A stretch of DNA of 10,989 bases from Firmicutes bacterium UBA6811 (lineage in GTDB: Bacteria; Bacillota; SHA-98; UBA4971), in the NCBI GenBank assembly GCA_002452295.1, contig DKEX01000096.1, positions 1 to 10,989 of the forward strand, read 5' to 3'. Position numbers and translations under genes: made by a program. Shown here one piece after another: positions 5,825-10,989 of the stretch (positions within the stretch are counted from its first letter, which is position 1; every line of letters begins with the position of its first letter). The notes under the pieces were generated by a model. That model saw nothing but the letters and a program-made list of their open reading frames with translations, ran no database searches and was not told where the DNA came from.

Positions 5825-6379
5825 CTACGCGCGCTTCGCCTTCGCCTGGTTCGCCCGGGCGACGTCGGGCCAGCGGCGCTGGAGCTTGCCGACGGCCAGC
5901 ACTATGGGCGTGAGAACGACCGCGGCCACGATGGCCTCGGGCACGCCCTGGAGGAGCGCGATGGCGAGCGCTCCCTCTTTGCCGGCGAGCGGGATGTAGC
6001 CGAACGCTACCGCGAGCCCCAGCGTGCCCACGGTGTTGGTGATGCTTCCTGCGGCGGCAGCGATGGGTATGCCCCAGGCCTTCCTGCCGCATGCCCGGTA
6101 TACGAGGAACGAGACCACGCCGATGAGCAGCCTCGCCGGGATGACGACGCGCAGGTCGCCCAGGAAGCGGAGTGTGAACAGGCCGAATATGAGACCCACG
6201 AACGATCCCACGAGTGGCCCTTCGAGCATTCCTGCAAGCTCGACCGGAAGATGCATCAACGTGGCGGCTCCGGCGGGGGTGGGCACCGGGATGAAGCCGA
6301 TTCCCGTCATGCCCATGACGAGGGTGAGGGCCACAAGAAGCCCCGAGACAACGATCTGCCTGGTACTGAGTTTCATCAT
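5825..6379 (-). CDS. ECF transporter S component (substrate-binding membrane subunit)
   Basis: This integral membrane protein of 184 residues has about six hydrophobic segments (roughly 8-28, 40-70, 76-94, 102-126 and 137-164, with the second probably containing two). The stretch IPVPTPAGAATLMHLPVELAGMLEGP at 30-55, then VGLIFGLF, is typical of the ECF_trnsprt-type S components that capture a vitamin-like substrate. They work with a shared EcfT-EcfA-EcfA' energizing module encoded elsewhere in the genome. No such module is present in this window, so a group II arrangement is likely. The substrate cannot be deduced. Two adjacent ATGs compete (6379 and 6376); GGAGGTG at 6390-6384 gives 4 and 7 nt spacing, so 6376 is slightly better. 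The C-terminus is short and basic (KLQRRW...KAKRA), as expected for a cytoplasmic end. The gene has its own structured leader and may be transcribed separately from the enzymes upstream. Confidence 0.9.
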   Translation of the reverse strand: MMKLSTRQIVVSGLLVALTLVMGMTGIGFIPVPTPAGAATLMHLPVELAGMLEGPLVGSFVGLIFGLFTLRFLGDLRVVIPARLLIGVVSFLVYRACGRKAWGIPIAAAAGSITNTVGTLGLAVAFGYIPLAGKEGALAIALLQGVPEAIVAAVVLTPIVLAVGKLQRRWPDVARANQAKAKRA

Positions 6380-6515
6380 GAGACACCTCCGTTCCAGCCC
6401 CTCCTCGGGTGCCGGACGATCTTAGCGGGCTCTTCGCTTGACCGGAAGGTTTCGTGCGTCGAGCGCAAGTTCCAGGTCCGGCGGGATCCTGGTCTCGAGC
6501 CCGTTTGCGGAAGCG

Positions 6516-6540
6516 ACTGACCTGACCTGACCTGCGCTGA
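6516..6540. repeat. Pentanucleotide repeat, five CTGA-type units
   Basis: The + strand reads ACTGA, CCTGA, CCTGA, CCTGC, GCTGA without gaps. The third unit and the C after it (CCTGAC, 6526-6531) pair with GTCAGG at 6547-6552. It is non-coding, so a change in copy number would alter the leader structure or spacing. Confidence 0.65.
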
Positions 6541-6621
6541 GCCGGAGTCAGGCCTGTGCTACTGACCGCCTGCACACCACCTGCCTTTTCCCATCGAGCG
6601 ATCTCCTGCCATTTCCGTTGC

Positions 6622-6639
6622 TTCGCTTCGAGAAGCGAA
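6622..6639 (-). promoter_or_regulatory. Hairpin UUCGCUUCUCGAAGCGAA in the ECF leader
   Basis: On the - strand an 8-nt arm and its perfect complement are separated by two bases, so in RNA the inner pairs open into a loop. GCAGGAT (6649-6643) lies directly before it and GGCAGGAG (6611-6604) after it. It may be a dispersed intergenic hairpin element or a leader structure; termination is unlikely because no U tract follows. Confidence 0.5.
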
Positions 6640-6761
6640 AATCCTGCACGCTGTGCCATGTTCCAGAGCAGACTTCCGAACTCGCACCCAGTTGGATGCG
6701 GCTACGCCGGTACATCAGTATGCTTCGTGCGGCCGCCCTACTCCACCCGGGCAAGGCGCCG

Positions 6762-7745
6762 TCAGGCCCCGATGTCTCGTGCGGCAGGGACCCCACCGGC
6801 GGCGGCAGCGGCTTTCACCGCGCGCACTATGGCCACGGCCACTGCGTCTGCCGCCGCGGCCCCGAGGACGGTGATGTCGGCCGCCCTGTTGCCCGTGAAC
6901 GGCCTGTCCCCGGTGGAAAGCGCAAAGACGACGTCCCCGTCATACATCGTGTGGACGGGGCGGATGACGCGCGCGAGGCCGTCGTGGGCCATCTGGGCCA
7001 CCTTGTTCGCGCCCTCCTTGTCGAGGCGGGCGTCAGTGGCGACAACGGCGAGCGTCGTGTTACCGCCGAATCCCCAGAGCGCGGCGGGACCCGGCTTCTC
7101 TTGTAGGAGCCTCTTGCTTACCCTGTGGTAGGCTCCTGCGATTACGCGCCCCGTGTCCGGGTCCACCACCTCGCCGAGGGCGTTGACCACGAGGAGGGCC
7201 CCGACCACCACCGGCTCCGGGTCACCCGCCTGGCGCGGCAGCCTCACAGCCCATGTGCCGATGCCGCCCTTCATTGCGTGCTGCGGTCCCCACGTCTTGC
7301 CGACAGTGGCACCAAGGCCGGCGCCCACGTTACCCTCGGCGGGCGAGTCCGCCGACGCGGCAACGCACGCCGCGTAACCCATGCGCCTGTCCGGCCGCAC
7401 CTTCGGGTCGCCGATGTCCAGGTCGAAGATGACCGCCCCGCCAACGATCGGCACCACGCCGAACCCTGTATCGAACCCCGCGCCGCGCTCCTCGAGGAAC
7501 TGCATAGCGCCGCACGCGGCGTCAAGGCCGTAGGCGCTGCCGCCCGCAAGCATTACAGCGTGGACACGCTCTACCAGGTTGCACGGACGCATGAGGTCTG
7601 TCTCGCGGGTCCCCGGCGCAGACCCCCGCACGTCCACCCCCGCCACAGCGCCGCCCATGGCGAGAACAGCTGTGCATCCCGTGAGCGCGCGGTCGTCCTG
7701 GGCGTGTCCTACAAGTACTCCAGGCACATCCGTGATGCAAGGCAA
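6762..7745 (-). CDS. P1 (S58, DmpA-like) family aminopeptidase
   Basis: This is a cytoplasmic Ntn-type hydrolase of 327 residues. It opens with ITDVPGVLVGHAQDD, the standard beginning of the family, and continues with LAGGSAYGLDAACG (66-79) and EGNVGAGLGATVGK (137-150). The self-processing site is FGGNTTLAVVATDARLDK, where cleavage before Thr230 (Asn229-Thr230) would free the N-terminal nucleophile of the small subunit. Characterised relatives cleave N-terminal amino acids from peptides, amides or beta-peptides; the substrate here is unknown. The frame can be extended to TTG 7763, but that places the AGGAGGGG ribosome site (7760-7753) inside the gene. TTG 7745, 7 nt after that site, is therefore the start. 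It begins 43 nt after the GH84 stop on the same strand, so the two are likely in one operon. Confidence 0.95.
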   Translation of the reverse strand: MPCITDVPGVLVGHAQDDRALTGCTAVLAMGGAVAGVDVRGSAPGTRETDLMRPCNLVERVHAVMLAGGSAYGLDAACGAMQFLEERGAGFDTGFGVVPIVGGAVIFDLDIGDPKVRPDRRMGYAACVAASADSPAEGNVGAGLGATVGKTWGPQHAMKGGIGTWAVRLPRQAGDPEPVVVGALLVVNALGEVVDPDTGRVIAGAYHRVSKRLLQEKPGPAALWGFGGNTTLAVVATDARLDKEGANKVAQMAHDGLARVIRPVHTMYDGDVVFALSTGDRPFTGNRAADITVLGAAAADAVAVAIVRAVKAAAAAGGVPAARDIGA

Positions 7746-7788
7746 AGTCGAACCCCTCCTCAATAAGCGCTCTTGTGCTCTGAACCCC

Positions 7789-9165
7789 TCAGCTTACGCG
7801 CCTGAGCACGTCCAGGCCGAGGTGAAGAACGGTGTTGCCGCAGGCGCGCGTCTTGAACCGGAGGCTGCGCGCGAGCATTCGGGTGAGGCGCGACCGGGCT
7901 CTCAAGATGGGCAGACCGCGCAGGAGCCGGGCGATGCGCGAGCCTGCCGCCGTGGCCGCGACGTAGGTCTCCGCCATCTGGATGAGTCGGGCTGCCTGGA
8001 GGCCTGTCTCGGCCCACGAGGAAAACTCGTCGAGCCAGGGCTTTACCTCCTCGACGAACTTGCGGTTGGGATTGCCGCGCAGCATCGCGGCAGAGGCCTT
8101 CATCTCCAGCATATACGAGGACAGTATCCCAGCCGCCTCCCCCAGCGTGCCGGCCTCCGCTCGCTTGCGCGCCCTGTCGAACGCCGAGGCTATGCCCGGC
8201 GGGTCGTCCGGGTGGAGCGGGCTTATGGTGCAGGCGTCGGCAAAGAGGGCGCAGGCCCCGAGGGCCTCCCTGCCGAGGACGCGCGCGACCGCGTCCTCCC
8301 AGGCCGACCGGGGGTCATACTGAGCGGGATTCTCGAGGTAGCGTGCAGCCGCAGCGAGCGGGATCTTCGAGGCTTCGGCCTGGTTCATCGGGTTGAGGAA
8401 GATTCCCTTCGCGGCCTCGGGCAGATAGGGGCTGCGACCGGTGTACGGCCCGATGTGCAGTTCAGCCTTCATGGGACCGTCGTTCACGGGGTAGTTGTCC
8501 CAGTAGGTGACCGGCCTCCTGAGGGACTCGGCCACGGCCTTGGTATGCTCGAGCGTTAGTTCCTTCGAACATACCACCGGGCCTGTCCACATGATGTCGA
8601 TGGCCGGGTCCAGGCCTGCCCCGATCTTGCGAACGTATTCCGTGGACGGGTCCCCGCAGTATTGCGTGGGGCATATCACGAGCGATATCTGCGCGGACAG
8701 CCCCTTTAGGCGGGCGTACACGGCATTCGTGAACGAGACCTGCGCGCTCGCCAGGCCATCGAAAGCCTTCCGGTCCTCCTCGTGGCGCAATTCGGCTGGA
8801 ATATCGTCGTAGAGCAGGGCGAAGGCTCGCGCTCCGGCGTCATACAGCGCCTTGAGCTTGGCGACGAGGGTATCCTGGTCCCGCCTGTCCGAGTAGCGCA
8901 AGGACAGGCCGGGGCTAACGGCAAAAACGAACGTGATGCCGCGCTTCCTCGCGTGCGATGCAAGCTCCGAGAGGCGGGCGAGCAGGTCCTCCGGGTACGG
9001 CGCCCGCCACCTCTGCCTGTGGTACGGGTCGTCCTTGGGCGCGTAAATATACGCGTTCATCCCGATGTCCGACATGAAGGACAGCATGTCCATTCGCTCG
9101 TCGTGGGTCCAGGGTCTACCGTAGAATCCTTCCACCACACCTTTCCAGGCAAATCCCTCGGGCAT
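7789..9165 (-). CDS. GH84 beta-N-acetylglucosaminidase (O-GlcNAcase-like)
   Basis: This 458-residue protein has a GH84 catalytic barrel. EGFYGRPWTHDERMDML (12-28), YIYAPKDDPYHRQRWR (39-54) and the catalytic Asp120-Asp121 in LLYDDIPAEL are hallmarks; the pair acts in substrate-assisted hydrolysis of GlcNAc. WDNYPVND at 222-229 supplies sugar-binding residues. A helical C-terminal part (about 270-458) follows, without the extra binding modules of secreted clostridial enzymes. No signal peptide is seen, so it probably acts in the cytoplasm, on imported GlcNAc-containing material or cell-wall fragments (inference). ATG 9165 is preferred over GTG 9174 because GGAGGTG (9178-9172) overlaps that GTG and lies 6 nt before the ATG. 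The upstream phospholipase-like gene ends 89 nt away and the aminopeptidase follows after 43 nt. Confidence 0.95.
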   Translation of the reverse strand: MPEGFAWKGVVEGFYGRPWTHDERMDMLSFMSDIGMNAYIYAPKDDPYHRQRWRAPYPEDLLARLSELASHARKRGITFVFAVSPGLSLRYSDRRDQDTLVAKLKALYDAGARAFALLYDDIPAELRHEEDRKAFDGLASAQVSFTNAVYARLKGLSAQISLVICPTQYCGDPSTEYVRKIGAGLDPAIDIMWTGPVVCSKELTLEHTKAVAESLRRPVTYWDNYPVNDGPMKAELHIGPYTGRSPYLPEAAKGIFLNPMNQAEASKIPLAAAARYLENPAQYDPRSAWEDAVARVLGREALGACALFADACTISPLHPDDPPGIASAFDRARKRAEAGTLGEAAGILSSYMLEMKASAAMLRGNPNRKFVEEVKPWLDEFSSWAETGLQAARLIQMAETYVAATAAGSRIARLLRGLPILRARSRLTRMLARSLRFKTRACGNTVLHLGLDVLRRVS

Positions 9166-9254
9166 TCCAAACACCTCCGGCGCAGCCCCCGCTCAGCTTC
9201 GCTGTACAGAGGATTCAGCGCGGCACGGCGGATTCCTGCCCGCCGCCCGCCTCA

Positions 9255-10989
9255 TCAAGCTCGCGCCGAGGTGCGAAGGTCCACGGGCCAGTACAGGTAT
9301 TCGGCCCTCGCGCCGGACGCGTCGCTCACGTCAACGAAGATGTCGTAGCGACCCGGGCGGAACGCGGGGCCGAACTTGAGCCGTATGAGGAGCGGCGAGG
9401 CGGTGCTGTCGGACTCGAATCCCACGGCCAGCTGGGCAAACTCCGGGTGTTCCGAGACCGGGTAGCCGTTGATGTTCACCCGCACGGAGTTGATGTCCAG
9501 CGACTTCAGGCCTGCAAGCTCACGCCGGCCGTGCGGGATGGCAGGCCACGCCTTGAACACGATCTCGCGCTTCCTGAGGGCCATGTCGAATAGTTCTGAT
9601 CGCGTCGGCATTTCGCGCCCTCCCGGCAGGTCGCTGCCGTCGCGCCTCACTACTGTGATGATGGGCTTCATCGAGGCCGCGAACTCCTTGCGCGCCGCCT
9701 CGACCGACCGCCGCTTCAGCAGGACGGCGTTGGCGAACGCGAGGATGGCGTCCTGCGTGGGTACCCGACCGTCCTTGGCGGGCGTGCCGAGGCTATCGAA
9801 GCTCGTCGTGATGAAGGCGTCCACCGACGGCTTCGCCACCTTGTTCCAGAGCACGTCAGCCACCCATTCCCAGCGCACGAGCGGTCCGATGAGAGGCGCC
9901 CGATCCAGCGCTCGAAGTGGGTTTTCGACGATGTCCATGGTGCGCGCGACGGTCCTGGTGCTGATGGTGCCGTCCGGCGCGGACAGGGACGACGCCAGGG
10001 AGTAGGCCACCTTGAAGATCACGGTCCCCGGGTACTTGACGGCCCCGGTGTCCAGCGGCCCGATGGGCCGGTCGGCCGGGCGTGGGTGCCTCCCAACGCG
10101 CGCGAGGTGCGCGATCTCGTCGAAGCTTTTCGTGAAAAGGCCGTCGAGGACGCGCTCGACGGAGAGGTCAACGTGGCGGGAGTGGACGACCTTCGCCGCC
10201 TCGTGCCGGATGAGCTGTTTGCGAGCGCGCACAAGCTGTTGTATGATGGACATGCCGAGGAGGATGAGGTTCATGTTCTTCCAGAGGACGGGGATGTGAT
10301 CCTCCGGGAGCCGCACGGCGCCGTCGAAATCCTCGGAGGCGAGGGTGATGATGTTGGTGTTGCCGTCCTTGAGCGTGGAAAGGTGCGGTAGGGACAGGTT
10401 CTCGAACCTGTGGCCTCCCGGCGCGAAGATGAGCAGGCTGTCCACAAGGAACTCGGTGAGGCCGTGGTCGGCCAGGTTGTAGCGCTTGAGGAAGGGCACG
10501 GGGTAGTCGTGGCCGAGGACGCGATGGGAGTCGGCATACCCTGAGAACGTGGTGACCTCGTCGGCGATGGCGTCCGGCGGGTCGCAGACGTTGCCCTCGT
10601 TGTCTGTACACGTGTAGTGTGCGTACCAGTCCGCAAGCTGGTGCGACAGCCACCCGCACGCGATGGCCAGGTCGCGGAGGCGATCCTCGCTACTGTGCCA
10701 CGCCGTCTCGGGAAGGCGGCGCCAGGTGTCGATGAGCGTGTACCCGAAGTTCGGGACGCCCTGGGCGTGGTCGGGGATGAAGTTGTGCGTGTAGTCGTAC
10801 GCGGTGAAGTTGTTGAGCGTGTGATAGCTGGATATGGCGTCGGCGCTGTTGGCGGCGAGTATGTACGCCTTTTCCACCTCGGGCGAAGACGTGAGGAGCG
10901 CGAGGAGATCCTTGTTGATGGCGCCCGCGCTGCGGCTGGCCCCGGCGCAGGCACCGGTACCGGCGCTCATGCTGGCACTGGCACTGGCA
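9255..10989 (-). CDS. Zinc-dependent phospholipase C-like protein with an extra C-terminal domain (5' partial)
   Basis: The frame is open to the window edge, so the N-terminus is missing; ATG 10970 is only the first in-window Met, giving 571 residues. From that Met, the segment around 58-118 (YDYTHNFIPDHAQ, then FGYTLIDTWRRLPETAW and GWLSHQLADWYAH) fits the helical zinc-dependent phospholipase C/S1-P1 nuclease superfamily. His110-x3-Asp114 plus His118 are plausible metal ligands; compared with the alpha-toxin-type HX3DX5H spacing the second His is two residues closer. Other candidate ligands are His62, Asp67-His68, His149 and His154. Residues about 490-571 (VRVNINGYPVSEH..., RPGRYDIFVDVSDASG) look like a beta-sandwich domain. 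The Ala/Ser/Gly-rich start, encoded partly by GCCAGT repeats, could be the end of a signal peptide or a linker. It is the first gene of the - strand cluster in this window. Substrate and even enzyme activity remain inferred. Confidence 0.75.
   Translation of the reverse strand, partial: ASASASMSAGTGACAGASRSAGAINKDLLALLTSSPEVEKAYILAANSADAISSYHTLNNFTAYDYTHNFIPDHAQGVPNFGYTLIDTWRRLPETAWHSSEDRLRDLAIACGWLSHQLADWYAHYTCTDNEGNVCDPPDAIADEVTTFSGYADSHRVLGHDYPVPFLKRYNLADHGLTEFLVDSLLIFAPGGHRFENLSLPHLSTLKDGNTNIITLASEDFDGAVRLPEDHIPVLWKNMNLILLGMSIIQQLVRARKQLIRHEAAKVVHSRHVDLSVERVLDGLFTKSFDEIAHLARVGRHPRPADRPIGPLDTGAVKYPGTVIFKVAYSLASSLSAPDGTISTRTVARTMDIVENPLRALDRAPLIGPLVRWEWVADVLWNKVAKPSVDAFITTSFDSLGTPAKDGRVPTQDAILAFANAVLLKRRSVEAARKEFAASMKPIITVVRRDGSDLPGGREMPTRSELFDMALRKREIVFKAWPAIPHGRRELAGLKSLDINSVRVNINGYPVSEHPEFAQLAVGFESDSTASPLLIRLKFGPAFRPGRYDIFVDVSDASGARAEYLYWPVDLRTSARA
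10971..10989. repeat. Short hexanucleotide repeat at the window edge
   Basis: Three CCAGTG/GCCAGT units run to the window end and encode Ala-Ser dipeptides in the phospholipase-like frame. The array may continue beyond the window, so its length is unknown. Confidence 0.6.

Larger units (their letters stand above)
6380..6761 (-). promoter_or_regulatory. 382-nt leader/intergenic region before the ECF S-component gene
   Basis: No gene is credible here. It holds an 8-bp perfect hairpin (6622-6639), GCAGGA words on the - strand near 6649 and 6610, and a CTGA pentamer array (6516-6540). An inverted repeat CCTGAC (6526-6531)/GTCAGG (6547-6552) is also present, and a weak -10-like TAAGAT lies at 6424-6419 without a good -35. 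I do not recognise a known riboswitch: the thiamin, cobalamin B12-box and tetrahydrofolate consensus words are absent. The length and the hairpins nevertheless suggest an untranslated regulatory leader. Confidence 0.45.

Noticed and set aside
5463..6659. Long - strand open frame (398 codons) crossing the HEPN and ECF genes
   Set aside because: It is antisense to the HEPN gene and overlaps the ECF gene in another frame. Its translation is His/Arg/Gly-rich without family motifs, while both overlapped genes have clear family signatures.
7579..8559. + strand open frame opposite the GH84 and aminopeptidase genes
   Set aside because: It is a typical GC-rich shadow frame antisense to two genes with catalytic motifs.
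6604..9239. Recurring GGCAGGA word in gaps (near 6611, 6649 and 9239) as a shared regulatory motif
   Set aside because: The word is only 6-7 nt, also appears in coding sequence (near 2274), and is expected often in G-rich DNA. It is not enough alone to claim a regulon.

Overview
The window is GC-rich DNA with classical AGGAGG-type ribosome binding sites, frequent GTG and TTG starts and two TATACT-type -10 boxes. It also carries a phosphate-butyryltransferase-like gene end, a PucR-type regulator and an ECF-transporter S component. Together these suggest a high-GC member of the Bacillota, possibly an anaerobic or thermophilic Clostridia/Limnochordia-like lineage. That placement is inference; no rRNA or other phylogenetic marker is present.

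Left part (1-2465, + strand). The window opens with the last 32 codons of a phosphate acetyl/butyryltransferase-family gene, then a leader with a strong hairpin, then a full PucR-family regulator whose best start is ATG 251. A small unrecognised protein follows and may be co-transcribed. Converging on it is a radical SAM protein on the - strand (stop at 2532) with an auxiliary Cys-containing C-terminal region and a highly charged tail encoded by a degenerate hexanucleotide repeat. Its promoter (TTGACG, 17 nt, TATACT) is visible at 3944-3972, which argues against the longest possible start.

Middle part (3973-5768). About 900 nt have no credible gene. They hold a degenerate tandem repeat of 95-96 nt (AATTATCG core at 4189, 4284 and 4380) and several palindromes, and look like decayed mobile-element or intergenic-repeat DNA. 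A two-gene MNT nucleotidyltransferase/HEPN module (type VII toxin-antitoxin-like) follows, with a 4-nt gene overlap, an extended -10 box and two related GTGCC/GGCAC palindromes. One palindrome covers the start codon and could be an autoregulatory site. A GC-rich inverted repeat separates this module from the convergent right-hand genes.

Right part (5825-10989, all - strand). In transcription order: a 5'-incomplete zinc-dependent phospholipase C-like protein, a GH84 beta-N-acetylglucosaminidase, a P1/S58 (DmpA-like) aminopeptidase and, after a 382-nt leader region, an ECF transporter S component. The first three are closely spaced and probably form one operon of degradative enzymes. The S component, with its own structured leader, may be a separate unit.

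No tRNA, rRNA, CRISPR array or intact transposase was found. The most interesting points are the unusual start region and palindromes of the MNT-HEPN module, the HEPN protein lacking the usual RX4-6H motif, the repeat-encoded tail of the radical SAM protein, the tandem repeats at 4185-4400, and the phospholipase/GH84/aminopeptidase grouping.
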